54,435 bases of DNA from Leucobacter sp. Ag1 (GCF_000980875.1 NZ_LAYO01000086.1:1-54435), one strand, 5' to 3'; counted from the first letter of the stretch, positions 25,901-34,933 are shown. Numbers and translations: made by a program. Notes: generated by a model from the sequence alone, not told the origin.

Positions 25901-26671
25901 CTAGGCCCGGCTCGCCTCGTTGTCGCGCACCTGCGCGATGCGCTCCTCCTGCTCGGGGGTGCGCGGCAGCGGCTGCTTGACCTGGTTCTCGCTCACGATC
26001 ACCACGTCGTGGTCGACGTGGTCGGCCATGGAGTGGACGGCGTCGATGAAGTCGCGGCGGCGGATGGCGTCGAGCACGCGGGCGTGATCGCGCTCCATCT
26101 CGGTCGCGGTGGCGACGTTCGCGAGGCGGCCGCGGTGCTCGGGGCTGCGGAGCTGCTCGTTGATGCCGGCGTAGAGCGCGGCGAGGAGCCGGTTCTTGGC
26201 GGCATCGAAGAGCAGTTGGTGGAATCGGCTGTCGAACGCGCTCGACTCGGCGCCGCGGGTGAACACCGGGCAGCGGTTGCAGCCGAGCTCGTCGGCCGCG
26301 GCCTGCTCGAGCGCCTCGAGGTCGTCGTCGCTGCGGTGCAGCGCAGCCTGCTGCGCGGCCTCGATCTCGAGCGCTCGGCGGTAGCTGAGGATCTCCTCGA
26401 GCGTGAAGTCGACGAGGAACTCGTTGAGGAGCGTGCTCGTGGGCGTCGAGGAGCGCACGAAGGTGCCGCGCCCTGGCAGGGTCTCGAGCATGCCGATGCT
26501 GGCGAGCGAGCGCACGGCCTCGCGCACGGTCGAGCGGCCGACGCCGATCTGCTCGGCGAGTTCGGGCTCGATCGGGATCCGCTCGCCGACGGGCCAGTCG
26601 CCCGTGGTGATCTTGCGACGCAGGTAGGCGAGCGTCGCGCGGGCCCGTTCGGATCCGGTCGTCACTGCCAT
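25901..26671 (-). CDS. GntR-family regulator, FadR/FCD subfamily
   Basis: A 256-residue regulator. The winged helix-turn-helix is at about residues 5-75 (ERARATLAYLRRKITTGDWPVGERIPIEPELAEQIGVGRSTVREAVRSLASIGMLETLPGRGTFV, in parts). The FCD ligand domain follows, with the metal-binding pattern of Asp and His residues (SAFDSRFHQLLFDAAKN and MADHVDHDVV). Members control use of carboxylic or sugar acids. The ATG is preceded by GGAGA, and a consensus minus-strand -10 TATACT lies at 26738-26743. No metabolic target is adjacent; the divergent gene encodes a PEBP protein. Confidence 0.85.
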   Translation of the reverse strand: MAVTTGSERARATLAYLRRKITTGDWPVGERIPIEPELAEQIGVGRSTVREAVRSLASIGMLETLPGRGTFVRSSTPTSTLLNEFLVDFTLEEILSYRRALEIEAAQQAALHRSDDDLEALEQAAADELGCNRCPVFTRGAESSAFDSRFHQLLFDAAKNRLLAALYAGINEQLRSPEHRGRLANVATATEMERDHARVLDAIRRRDFIDAVHSMADHVDHDVVIVSENQVKQPLPRTPEQEERIAQVRDNEASRA

Positions 26672-26737
26672 GTCTGTTTCTCCGCCTCAAGCACGGCCCG
26701 AGTACTCGTTGGCGCACCCGCGCCGAGCCGTGCCCCG

Positions 26738-26743
26738 AGTATA
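26738..26743 (-). promoter_or_regulatory. -10 element for the GntR gene
   Basis: Minus-strand TATACT, nearly perfect consensus, lies 66 bases upstream of the ATG at 26671. This implies a leader of about 60 bases. Confidence 0.45.
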
Positions 26744-26841
26744 TCGACTGCGCGGCTGACGGTAGCCCTCGCCGTCACCTGCTCCTAGGCTGGGGACCGC
26801 AGACAGGATCCCGGCCGCCCGGCCGGACGAGGAGGTCCCCG

Positions 26842-27399
26842 ATGACGCAGCCGACGCAGGGGCGAGGCCCCAACAATCCTTACGCCGCCGTGCGGGAGGT
26901 GCCCGAGTTCGTGCTCGCGAGCACCGAGATCGAGGCGGGCGAACCGCTGCCGGCCGAGATCTACGACACGGCATCCGGCGGCAGCAACCGTTCACCGCAG
27001 CTCAGCTGGTCCGGCTTCCCCACCGAGACCCGCAGCTTCGCGGTCACCTGCTTCGATCCCGACGCGCCGACCGGATCGGGCTTCTGGCACTGGGCCGTCG
27101 CGAACATCCCGGCGAGCGTCTCGGAGCTGCCGGCCGGGGCCGGGGGACTCGGCTCGCCGCTGCTGCCCGCGGGCGCGATCACGATGCCGAACGAGCTGCG
27201 CGAACCGGCGTTCGTGGGGGCGGGACCGCCCGAGGGCACCGGCGTGCACCACTACTGGTTCGTCGTGCACGCGCTGAGCGTCGAGCGCATCGACATCGAT
27301 CCGCAGGCGACGCCCGCGGTGCTCGGCTTCCTCATGCGGGACGCGGTGCTGGCGCGCGGCGTGCTCGTCGCGACGGGCGAGTACGGACAGGCCGACTGA
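26842..27399 (+). CDS. YbhB/YbcL-type PEBP (Raf kinase inhibitor-like) protein
   Basis: A 185-residue cytoplasmic protein of the bacterial phosphatidylethanolamine-binding family. It contains the ligand-pocket motifs SPQLSWSGFPTETRSFAVTCFDPDAPTGSGFWHWAVANIP (in parts, about residues 50-92) and GTGVHHYWFVVHAL near residue 137. The biochemical role of bacterial members is not established. The ATG has GAGGAGG upstream, and a TAGGCT -10 at 26786-26791 gives a leader of about 45 bases. It is divergent from a GntR regulator. Confidence 0.85.
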   Translation: MTQPTQGRGPNNPYAAVREVPEFVLASTEIEAGEPLPAEIYDTASGGSNRSPQLSWSGFPTETRSFAVTCFDPDAPTGSGFWHWAVANIPASVSELPAGAGGLGSPLLPAGAITMPNELREPAFVGAGPPEGTGVHHYWFVVHALSVERIDIDPQATPAVLGFLMRDAVLARGVLVATGEYGQAD

Positions 27400-27565
27400 C
27401 CCGTAGCGCACGCCCCGTTTCGCGGCTCGCCGCGCGGCGGATACCATGCTGAGCAAGTTGTGCGATCTCGTGCGGCTTCCCCTGCTCGAAGGCATCCGGG
27501 TCCCGTGCACACCGCGCAGCGGACCCGACCGGCGTCTCCGGGCCCTATTAAAGGACTCAACACCC

Positions 27566-28573
27566 ATGCGACAGACTTCGCTCCGCCGCCGTGCACTCGC
27601 CCTGGTCGGCATCGCCGCCGCCTCGGCCCTCGCACTGACCGGCTGCTCCGGAACCGCTTCGAACGACTCCGGCTCCGGCTCCGATTCGGCCGCCAAGAGC
27701 GTCAAGATCGGGATCAGCCAGCTCGTGCAGCACCCCGCGCTCGACGCCGCGACCAAGGGCTTCAAGAAGGCCCTCGAGGACTCGGGCATGAAGGTCACCT
27801 TCGACGAGCAGAACGCGCAGGGCGAGCAGTCGAACGCCGTCACCATCGCGCAGAAGTTCGCCTCGAGCGATGCCGACCTGTACCTCGCGGTCGCGACGCC
27901 CGCGGCGCAGGCGCTCGCGCAGGCCGTGACGAACAAGCCCGTGCTCTTCACCGCCGTCACCGACGCGGTCGCGGCGCAGCTCGTCAAGTCGAACGAGCAG
28001 CCCGGCGGCAACGTCACCGGCACGAGCGATGCGGCTCCCATCGACAAGCAGCTCGAGCTGCTGAAGCAGATCGTTCCCGGCGCCAAGACCGTCGGCATCG
28101 TCTACAGCTCGGCCGAAGCGAACTCCGAGGTGCAGGTGAAGGCCGCCGAGGAGGCCGGCAAGAAGCAGGGCCTCGCGTTCAAGACGAAGACCGTGACCAC
28201 CGCGAACGACATCGCGCAGGCGGCCGAGTCGCTCGGCGACGTCGACGCGATCTACGTGCCGACCGACAACACGGTCGTCTCCGGTCTGGCTGCGCTCGTG
28301 CAGGTCGCCGAGAAGAACAAGATCCCCGTGATCGGCGCCGAGGCCGGCACCGTCGAGAAGGGCGCGATCGCGACCCTCGGCATCGACTACGAGAAGCTCG
28401 GCTACCAGACCGGCGAGATGGCAGTGCAGATCCTCAAGGACGGCAAGAAGCCGGCCGATCTGCCGGTCGAGACCGCCAAAGACGTCAACTACGTGGTGAA
28501 CGAGGGCGCGGCGAAGCGCATGGGCGTCACCATCCCCGCCGACATCCTCGACAAGGCCGAGAAGGTCAAGTAG
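27566..28573 (+). CDS. ABC transporter substrate-binding lipoprotein (TrpX-like, PF04392 type)
   Basis: A 335-residue binding protein. The lipoprotein signal ends at Cys near residue 28 (ALALTGCSG) and is followed by a Ser/Gly linker. The periplasmic-binding fold is of the ABC_sub_bind type: VKIGISQLVQHPALDAATKGFKKALEDSG, then TAVTDAVAAQLV, GKTVGIVYSS-like and IDYEKLGYQTGEMAVQIL. Family members in Firmicutes bind tryptophan or other aromatic compounds; the ligand here is unknown. It is followed by a stable hairpin and then permease and ATPase genes. A -10-like TACCAT at 27442 suggests a leader of about 115 bases. Confidence 0.88.
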   Translation: MRQTSLRRRALALVGIAAASALALTGCSGTASNDSGSGSDSAAKSVKIGISQLVQHPALDAATKGFKKALEDSGMKVTFDEQNAQGEQSNAVTIAQKFASSDADLYLAVATPAAQALAQAVTNKPVLFTAVTDAVAAQLVKSNEQPGGNVTGTSDAAPIDKQLELLKQIVPGAKTVGIVYSSAEANSEVQVKAAEEAGKKQGLAFKTKTVTTANDIAQAAESLGDVDAIYVPTDNTVVSGLAALVQVAEKNKIPVIGAEAGTVEKGAIATLGIDYEKLGYQTGEMAVQILKDGKKPADLPVETAKDVNYVVNEGAAKRMGVTIPADILDKAEKVK

Positions 28574-28579
28574 TCGATC

Positions 28580-28613
28580 TCCGGTGCGCCGGGCATTCGC
28601 CCGGCGCACCGGA
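28580..28613 (+). terminator. Intercistronic hairpin after the binding-protein gene
   Basis: TCCGGTGCGCCGGGC (28580-28594) pairs perfectly with 28599-28613 across an ATTC loop. It lies seven bases after the stop at 28573 and has no T-tract. As in the peptide ABC operon, it would raise binding-protein mRNA relative to the membrane genes. Confidence 0.65.
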
Positions 28614-28633
28614 CCGAAGAACAGGAAAACTCC

Positions 28634-29632
28634 ATGATCGGCGCGATCGAACTGGGCCTCATCTACGGTGTGATGGCCCTCGGCGTGTACCTCACCTTCC
28701 GCGTGCTGAACTTCCCCGACCTCACGGTCGACGGCAGCTTCACCACGGGCGCTGCGACCGCCGCCGCGCTGATCACGCTCGGCCAGAGCCCCATCGTCGC
28801 CACGCTCGCCGCGGTCGCGGCGGGGCTCGCGGCCGGAGCGGTCACCGGCCTCCTGCACACCAAGGGCCGCATCGACGGCCTGCTCGCGGGCATCCTCACC
28901 ATGATTGCCCTCTGGTCGATCAACCTCAGGATCATGGGCACGACGAAGCCCGACAGCGCGGTCGCGGCGAACCTGCCGCTGCTGCGGGCCTCGACGGTGT
29001 TCGATCCGCTGCGCGAGAACATGCTGCTCGGCACCTGGGCATCGGTCGCGATCATCGCCGTCGGCGTCATCCTCGTGAAGCTCGTCGTCGACTGGTTCCT
29101 CTCGACCAACCTCGGGCTCGCGATCCGCGCCACGGGCGACAACGGCCCCATGATCCGCAGCTTCGGCGTCAGCACCGACCGCACCACGATCCTCACCCTC
29201 GCCCTGTCGAACGGCCTCGTCGCGCTGTGCGGCGCGCTCGTCGCGCAGTTCCAGGGCTTCGCCGACATCAGCATGGGCATCGGCCTGATCCTCGTCGGCC
29301 TCGCCTCGGTGATCGTCGGCCAGGCGATCCTCGGCCAGCGCTGGATCTGGCTCGCGAGCCTCGCTGTGGTGATCGGCGCGGTGGTCTACCGCCTCATCAT
29401 CTTCTTCGCGATGCAGGTCGGTCTCGATCCCAACGACATGAAGCTCGTCACCGCGGTGCTCGTGGTGCTCGCGCTACTGCTGCCGCGCTGGGGCTTCCTC
29501 AAGCGGGTGCCCTCGCTGCGGGGCCGCGGCGGCCGGGTCCCGCCGCGCGATCCGGCTCCGGATCCCGCTCCCGTCGCAACCGAGGCGGCCCCGACCGCCG
29601 CCGCGACCCCGACCGCTCCGAAGGAGGCCTGA
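28634..29632 (+). CDS. ABC transporter permease (TrpY-like)
   Basis: A 332-residue permease with about eight to nine hydrophobic helices. It starts MIGAIELGLIYGVMALGVYLTFRVLNFPDLTVDGSF, which is typical of the branched-chain/BMP-like permeases paired with PF04392 binding proteins. After about residue 280 there is a hydrophilic Pro/Ala/Thr tail (PPRDPAPDPAPVATEAAPTA), an added cytoplasmic extension. It is co-transcribed with the ATPase, whose GTG follows three bases after this stop. Confidence 0.88.
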   Translation: MIGAIELGLIYGVMALGVYLTFRVLNFPDLTVDGSFTTGAATAAALITLGQSPIVATLAAVAAGLAAGAVTGLLHTKGRIDGLLAGILTMIALWSINLRIMGTTKPDSAVAANLPLLRASTVFDPLRENMLLGTWASVAIIAVGVILVKLVVDWFLSTNLGLAIRATGDNGPMIRSFGVSTDRTTILTLALSNGLVALCGALVAQFQGFADISMGIGLILVGLASVIVGQAILGQRWIWLASLAVVIGAVVYRLIIFFAMQVGLDPNDMKLVTAVLVVLALLLPRWGFLKRVPSLRGRGGRVPPRDPAPDPAPVATEAAPTAAATPTAPKEA

Positions 29633-29635
29633 GCC

Positions 29636-30427
29636 GTGCTCGCCATCACCGACATCGAGAAGACCTTCTTCGCCGGGACCGTCAACGAGCGCCGGGCGCT
29701 CGCCGGCCTCAGCCTGCGGCTGGAGGAGGGCGACTTCGTCACCATCATCGGCTCCAACGGCGCCGGCAAATCCACGCTGCTCAACGCGATCTCGGGCCGC
29801 TACACGGTCGACTCCGGCAGCATCGAGATCGACGGGCGCCGGGTCAACCGCCTCAAGGAGTTCCAGCGCGCGAAGTACATCGGCCGCGTGTTCCAGGATC
29901 CGATGGCCGGCACTGCGCCGACCCTGACGATCGAGGAGAACCTGGCCCTCGCGCTGCGTCGCGGCACGGCGCGCGGCCTCGGCCCGAGCCGCACCCGTGC
30001 GCAGCGGGAGCGGTTCCGCGAGGAGCTGCGCACCCTCGAACTCGGCCTCGAGGATCGTCTCGGCGCCAAGGTGGGCCTGCTCTCGGGCGGTCAGCGCCAG
30101 GCGCTGTCGCTGCTCATGTCGGGCTTCACGCACCCCAGCATCCTGCTGCTCGACGAGCACACGGCGGCGCTCGATCCGCAGCGCGCCGCGCTCGTCACCG
30201 ACCTCACCGAGCGGATCGTCTCGCAGGGCGGCCTCACGACGCTCATGGTCACGCACAACATGGAGCAGGCGCTGCGCCTCGGCAACCGGCTCGTCATGAT
30301 GCACGAGGGTCGGATCGTGTTCGAGGCCGGCGAGGAGCAGAAGAAGGGTCTCACCGTGCCGGCGCTGCTCGCCGAGTTCGCGAAGATCAAGGGCGCCCAG
30401 CTCGACGACCGCGCGCTGCTCGCCTAG
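29636..30427 (+). CDS. ABC transporter ATPase (TrpZ-like)
   Basis: A 263-residue ATPase. It contains Walker A GSNGAGKST (about residues 39-47), the Q-loop in VFQDPMAGTAPTLTIEENL, signature LLSGGQRQALSLLMS, Walker B ILLLDEHTAALDP, and the switch histidine in MVTHNMEQAL. The Walker B Glu-His-Thr in place of Glu-Pro-Thr is common in this subfamily. The GTG start has AAGGAGG overlapping the permease end. It completes a three-gene importer of an unknown, possibly aromatic, solute. Confidence 0.9.
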   Translation: MLAITDIEKTFFAGTVNERRALAGLSLRLEEGDFVTIIGSNGAGKSTLLNAISGRYTVDSGSIEIDGRRVNRLKEFQRAKYIGRVFQDPMAGTAPTLTIEENLALALRRGTARGLGPSRTRAQRERFREELRTLELGLEDRLGAKVGLLSGGQRQALSLLMSGFTHPSILLLDEHTAALDPQRAALVTDLTERIVSQGGLTTLMVTHNMEQALRLGNRLVMMHEGRIVFEAGEEQKKGLTVPALLAEFAKIKGAQLDDRALLA

Positions 30428-30473
30428 CGCCCCGATCCAGCGCGCCTCCCGGGGCGCGCATAGGGGCCAGCCC

Positions 30474-30479
30474 TACAGT
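30474..30479 (+). promoter_or_regulatory. -10 element for the PutA-like gene (leaderless)
   Basis: TACAGT is followed by six bases and the ATG at 30486. Confidence 0.5.
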
Positions 30480-30485
30480 GGGCGT

Positions 30486-33400
30486 ATGGCAGAGGAACGC
30501 GGCGGCGTCGGCGGGTGGGAGAGCATCGCTCGGGCAGCTGAGGCCCGTGCGGCCGACTGGGCGCGCGCCCTGCAGCCGCACGCGGATCCCGAGCGCGGCG
30601 AACGCGCCCCCGAACTGCTCGCCGGCGTGCGCGCCGACGCCGGCGGACTCGACTTCACGCGCCGCCTGCTCGAGCACCTGCTCGGATCCGCGGACCCGTT
30701 CGCGGCCGCGCTCGGCCTGCGGGAGGTCGCCCACGAGCTGCCCGAATCCATGCCGGTGCGCGACCGCCTGGCGGTCCGGGCCGGCGGCATCGCCGCCCTC
30801 GGCCTGCCGTGGGCGGTACTGCCGCTCGCGCGGCGCTGGTTCCGGGATCGGGTCTCGTCGATCGCGTTCACGGCGAAGTTCCCGCAGGGGCCCGAGAAGC
30901 CGATCGACGCATCCGGGCTCGCGGATCGGCTGCTCGCGAAGATCGAACCGGGCACCTCGGCCCTGATCGCGCTCGGCGGCGAGCCCGTGCTCGGCGCCGA
31001 CCGGGTCGAGCTCGAGGTCGCCCGCCTCGTGGCACTCGCCGAGCAGGCCGGGATCGATCAGCTGCTGGTCGATCCGCTGCGGCTGCTGCCGGGCGGCACC
31101 GACTGGACCTTCGACGCCGACGTCACCCGTGCGGTGGACGCCCTGCGGCCCGTGCTCGAGGCCGCGCGCCAGGGCGGCACCGCGATCCTGCTCGACGCCG
31201 TCGGATTCCGAGGCGCCCGACTCGCCCCCGAGGTGCTGCTGCGCGCCGCCGGAGACGCCCGCCTCGACGGCGTGCGCATCGGCCTGGTCGTACCGGCCGA
31301 ACTGCCCGAGTCCCGCCGCGTCGTCGAGCGGATCGGCCGGTGGGCGGTGCAGCGGGCGAGCGACGGCGGAACGCCCACCGAGATCGTGCTCGCCGACACG
31401 GGCATGGCGGGCGCCGAGCGGATCGCGTCGATCCGCAGCGGTCTTCCGGTGCCGACGCTGGACGGGCGCACGGCGGTCGCCGCGCAGCTGCTGCGCCTCG
31501 CGCACCTCGCGCTCGGCTACGGGCCGTCCGTGCGCCTCGTCGTGCAGAGCGAGGAGCCCCGCCTCCTCGCCGCCGCGACCGTGCTCGCCGAACGGCACGG
31601 CACCGGAGAACTGCTCGGCCTGCAGCTGCGCGCCGGCGCGGATCCGTCCCTCGCCCGGGTGCTCGCCACGGGCGCGCACGAGATCCGGATCCGCCTCCCG
31701 CTCATCCCCTCGGGGGAGCCGTCGGGCCTCGCCGAGCCGCTGCTCGCGCTCGCCGCCCACGCGGCGGACCCCGACCGAGTCGACTTCGCGGAGGCCATCG
31801 CCGAGGCCGCCGAACCGTTCCCGGAATCGCACCGGACCCAGCTGCGCGCCCGGGAGTGGGATCCGAGCGAGCGCGACAGCGCCCTGTTCTACCGGCCCCC
31901 GGCCGACCCCGACCGTTTCGACACCGGCGGCCTCACCGCCGCCGTCCTCGGCCTCACCCGCGGATCCACCGGCGAGATCACTCTCGAGGCCGCGGGCCCC
32001 GCGCTGCGCATCCCCGTGATCTCGGAGTCCGGCCTCGCCGCCGAGCCCGCGACCGACGCGTCGCGCACCGACAATCGGGAATGGGTCCGCTCGCTCGTCT
32101 CGCTCGTCGCCGAACCCGGCTCCGAAGCCGCGTCGGCGGCTCCGGGCGACGCCTCGGATGCCCTGGGTGGATCGGGCGGATTCGACGCCGACGCCGTCGT
32201 CTCGGCCGCCTCCACCGCCGCCGGGATCTGGCAGGCGCCGCGCCACGGCGACCGCGCGACGCGGGTGCGCAGGCTCGCCCTGGGCACCGTCGCGGCCCGA
32301 GACCGGCTCATCGCCGCGCTCGCCGCCGAGAGCGGCGACCCGGTGGCGCTGCTGGACGCCGCCGTGGGCGACGCGGTCGACGCGGCCCGCTGGCTCGGGC
32401 GCCTCACGGAGGACCTCGGGTCCGTGCGCGGAGCCGAGTTCCATCCCGACCGGGTCGCGGTCGTGGTCTGCGATGCGGGCACGCCGTTCGCCGAACGTGC
32501 CGAAGCGATCCTCTCGGTGATCGCAGCGGGCAGCGCGGCGATCGTCGCGGCCCACCCCTCGGTGATCCGTTCCACGCGGGTCCTGCTCGAGGAATGGCAA
32601 GCGGCCGGCCTCCCCGCCGGGGTCGTGACGCTGATCGAGCCCGGAGCCGGAGCCGCATCCGAGAGCGAAGCCGACCCCGACGCACCGGACCACCTGGCCC
32701 TGGCCGCCGAGCTCGCGAGCGACCCGCGCGTCGATCGCGCCCTCGTGCTCGGGCGTCGGGAGACCGCCGCGGCGCTGCTGCGCCGGCGCCCCGACTTGCG
32801 GATCGAAGGCCGATTCGAGGCCCGCGCCTCCGTGCTCGTCACGGGCGGCGCCGACGTCGATACCGCGATCCCCGACGTGCTCGCCTCGGCGTTCGGCGCG
32901 CCCGCGGCGGATCCGCTCCGCGCCCGCCAGCTCGTGCTGCTCGGCGGCATCGCGCGATCCCGCCGGTTCCGCTCGCGCCTGGCGGACGCCGTCCGCACGC
33001 TCCGCGCCGGCCACACCGGGCGCGCGGGATCGAGCGACCCGCTCGACCTGCAGCTCGGGCCCCTCCCGGAGTCGCCCGGATCCGCGGGCCTGCGGGCCCT
33101 CACCGAGCTGGACCCCGGCGAGGAGTGGCTCGTCGAACCCGAGCGCCTCGACGACGCGGGGCTCCTCTGGCGGCCCGGCGTGCGCTGGGGCGTCAAGCGC
33201 TCGGCGCGATTCTGGCGCGATTCCATCGGCATGCCCGTGCTCGGCGTGACGCACGCGCGCAGCCTCGACGAGGCGATCGCGATCCAGAACGACGCCGGCA
33301 GCGGGGCCGTCGCCGCGATCCACTCGCTCGACGCCGACGAGATCCTGCCCTGGCTCGAACGGGTCGAGGCGGCGTCGCTGGCGATCTGCCGCCCGACCAC

Positions 33401-34244
33401 GGGCGCGCGCATCGAGCAGCGGCCCGTCGGCGGCTGGAACGACGCCGGGCTTGGCATCGGGTCCCTCGCGGGCGGCCCGAACCGGCTGCTCGCCCTCGGT
33501 TCGTGGAGCGTGCGAGAGGGGACGCAGAGCTCGACGCTGCACCTGCGCGGCCTCGATCCCGAGGTGCAGCTGCTCATCGAGGCGGCCCAGGAGGCGCTCG
33601 ACTACACCGCCTTCGACCGGGTGCGGCGGGCCGCGCTGAGCGACGCGCTGACCTGGCGCACCTCGCTCGGCATCGCGCGCGACACGGTCGGCCTCGGCAT
33701 CGAGCGCAACCTCGTACGGCACTGGCCCGTGGCCACGCAGCTCCGGCTCGCCGAGTCGGGGGAGCTCGCCGAACTCATCCGGGTGCTCGCCGCCGCGCTC
33801 ATCGTACGGGCGCCCATCACCGTCTCGACCGGGGTGGTGCTGCCCGCACCGGTGGTGTCGCTGCTCGAACGGCAGGGCATCGAGGTCTCGCTCGAACGGG
33901 ACGACGACTGGCTCGAGCGCATGTCGGTGCTCGCCGCGGTGGCCGATGCGTCGAGCGCCGCCGACGCCGGTGCGCGGGGGAGCGAGGGCGGTGCCGCGCT
34001 CGTCGGAGTGGATCCGAGCGCAGCGCGCCGGATCCGGCTCATCGGCGGCGACCGCGTGCGCGCGGCGGAGTGGCTCGGCCACGGCGGCCGCGTGGCGCTC
34101 TGGGCGGAACCCGTCACCATGGCGGGGCCGGTCGAGCTGCTCACGCTGCTGCGCGAGCAGTCCATCTCGATCGCGACCCACCGGCACGGGCTCGCAGCCC
34201 CCATCCTCGCGGTCGAGGACCGGGTGATCGAGCTCGGCCGATAG
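30486..34244 (+). CDS. PutA-like protein with both active sites lost (probable pseudoenzyme)
   Basis: The 1252-residue protein matches actinobacterial bifunctional PutA (proline dehydrogenase plus glutamate-semialdehyde dehydrogenase) over its length. The N-terminal part is like PutA (SSIAFTAKFPQGPEKPIDA; IALGGEPVLGADRVELEV). In the barrel (about 155-450) the residues expected for FAD and proline binding are replaced; no RRLEEN-type, VKGAN-type or GHN-type motif remains. In the aldehyde dehydrogenase part (about 570-1005) the PWNFP motif reads DAGTPF, the Lys of ILKPA is Ala-His, the catalytic Glu loop reads RFEARAS (about 777-782) and the GQ(K/R)CSA loop reads APAADPLRA (about 805-813), with no Cys. 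Flanking structural motifs are kept (SRRFRSRLADAVRTL; GGWNDAGLGIGSLAGGPNRL). The frame is open throughout. A regulatory or scaffold role is inferred; a normal putA may exist elsewhere. Confidence 0.8.
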   Translation: MAEERGGVGGWESIARAAEARAADWARALQPHADPERGERAPELLAGVRADAGGLDFTRRLLEHLLGSADPFAAALGLREVAHELPESMPVRDRLAVRAGGIAALGLPWAVLPLARRWFRDRVSSIAFTAKFPQGPEKPIDASGLADRLLAKIEPGTSALIALGGEPVLGADRVELEVARLVALAEQAGIDQLLVDPLRLLPGGTDWTFDADVTRAVDALRPVLEAARQGGTAILLDAVGFRGARLAPEVLLRAAGDARLDGVRIGLVVPAELPESRRVVERIGRWAVQRASDGGTPTEIVLADTGMAGAERIASIRSGLPVPTLDGRTAVAAQLLRLAHLALGYGPSVRLVVQSEEPRLLAAATVLAERHGTGELLGLQLRAGADPSLARVLATGAHEIRIRLPLIPSGEPSGLAEPLLALAAHAADPDRVDFAEAIAEAAEPFPESHRTQLRAREWDPSERDSALFYRPPADPDRFDTGGLTAAVLGLTRGSTGEITLEAAGPALRIPVISESGLAAEPATDASRTDNREWVRSLVSLVAEPGSEAASAAPGDASDALGGSGGFDADAVVSAASTAAGIWQAPRHGDRATRVRRLALGTVAARDRLIAALAAESGDPVALLDAAVGDAVDAARWLGRLTEDLGSVRGAEFHPDRVAVVVCDAGTPFAERAEAILSVIAAGSAAIVAAHPSVIRSTRVLLEEWQAAGLPAGVVTLIEPGAGAASESEADPDAPDHLALAAELASDPRVDRALVLGRRETAAALLRRRPDLRIEGRFEARASVLVTGGADVDTAIPDVLASAFGAPAADPLRARQLVLLGGIARSRRFRSRLADAVRTLRAGHTGRAGSSDPLDLQLGPLPESPGSAGLRALTELDPGEEWLVEPERLDDAGLLWRPGVRWGVKRSARFWRDSIGMPVLGVTHARSLDEAIAIQNDAGSGAVAAIHSLDADEILPWLERVEAASLAICRPTTGARIEQRPVGGWNDAGLGIGSLAGGPNRLLALGSWSVREGTQSSTLHLRGLDPEVQLLIEAAQEALDYTAFDRVRRAALSDALTWRTSLGIARDTVGLGIERNLVRHWPVATQLRLAESGELAELIRVLAAALIVRAPITVSTGVVLPAPVVSLLERQGIEVSLERDDDWLERMSVLAAVADASSAADAGARGSEGGAALVGVDPSAARRIRLIGGDRVRAAEWLGHGGRVALWAEPVTMAGPVELLTLLREQSISIATHRHGLAAPILAVEDRVIELGR

Positions 34245-34284
34245 GCGCGATGCGCCCGGTCGCTAAGCGGGACGCGCCCAGTCG

Positions 34285-34803
34285 CTAGGCGGCGGCCCGC
34301 GGCTCCCGCCGCATCGGCGTGTGCGGGATCCCGTCCTCGACGAACTCCTCGCCGTGCTGCACGAACCCGAAGCGTGCGTACCAGCCGGTGAGGTAGGACT
34401 GCGCGTCGAGCACCATCGGGCGCTCGGGCGATGCGGCGTCGTGCGCGTCGATGGAGGCGCGCATCAGCGCCGCGGCGAGGCTGCGGCCCCGCCAGTCGAG
34501 CGCGGTCGCGACCCGGCCGATGCGGGCCGCGTCGGAGTCCTGCAGCACGCGCAGGGTCGCCGCGACGCGCGCCTCGGGTGCGGCGTCCGCGACCTCGATC
34601 CAGAACTGCTCGGCGCCCGGCTCGAGGTCTCGCCCGTCGAGATCGAGGTAGGGGCAGTCCTGCTCGACGACGAACACCTCGGAGCGCAGCCGGGCGATCG
34701 CGTAGAGCGCGGAGGCGTCCAGGTCCGCGAAACGGGCGCTGCGCAGCGCGAGGCCCTGCGGGAGCGCGGCGGCGGGGCTGCTGGATTCGTGGAGCTCGCT
34801 CAT
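34285..34803 (-). CDS. GNAT-family N-acetyltransferase (ElaA-like)
   Basis: A 172-residue acetyltransferase. It has ALYAIARLRSEVFVVEQDCPYLDLDGRD near the N-terminus, as in ElaA proteins. The acetyl-CoA loop is IGRVATALDWRGRSLAAALM (about residues 92-113), and SYLTGWYARFGFVQHGEEFVEDGIPHTPM closes the fold. The acceptor is unknown. I chose the ATG at 34803; a longer reading frame to 34983 would run into the tRNA gene. A CAGGAT hexamer six bases upstream suggests a leaderless start. A near-perfect 19-base tandem repeat lies just past its stop (34252-34292). Confidence 0.83.
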   Translation of the reverse strand: MSELHESSSPAAALPQGLALRSARFADLDASALYAIARLRSEVFVVEQDCPYLDLDGRDLEPGAEQFWIEVADAAPEARVAATLRVLQDSDAARIGRVATALDWRGRSLAAALMRASIDAHDAASPERPMVLDAQSYLTGWYARFGFVQHGEEFVEDGIPHTPMRREPRAAA

Positions 34804-34933
34804 GCTCCGATCCTGCCACCGGATGCCGCGCCGACACGCTGGGCGACGCGCCGCGGGGCCGAATCCCGGCCCGATTTCGGATCCGAGACGAATCCGGGTA
34901 GAGTGGTCTCTCGGTCGTGTTCGCGCGGCCAAC

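Noticed and set aside
27400-27565. Riboswitch or T-box in the leader of the TrpX-like operon
   Set aside because: The 5-prime region shows no T-box, specifier loop or known riboswitch core; only ordinary GC-rich leader sequence.
30387-34187. A 1266-codon minus-strand reading frame opposite the PutA-like gene
   Set aside because: Its translation is a low-complexity Gly/Arg/Glu/Asp/His-rich string with no motif, typical of the antisense frame of GC-rich coding DNA, while the plus strand matches PutA throughout.
34252-34292. Tandem 19-base repeat (period 22) between the PutA-like and GNAT genes
   Set aside because: Only two copies with two mismatches; one copy overlaps the GNAT stop. Probably a small duplication without function.
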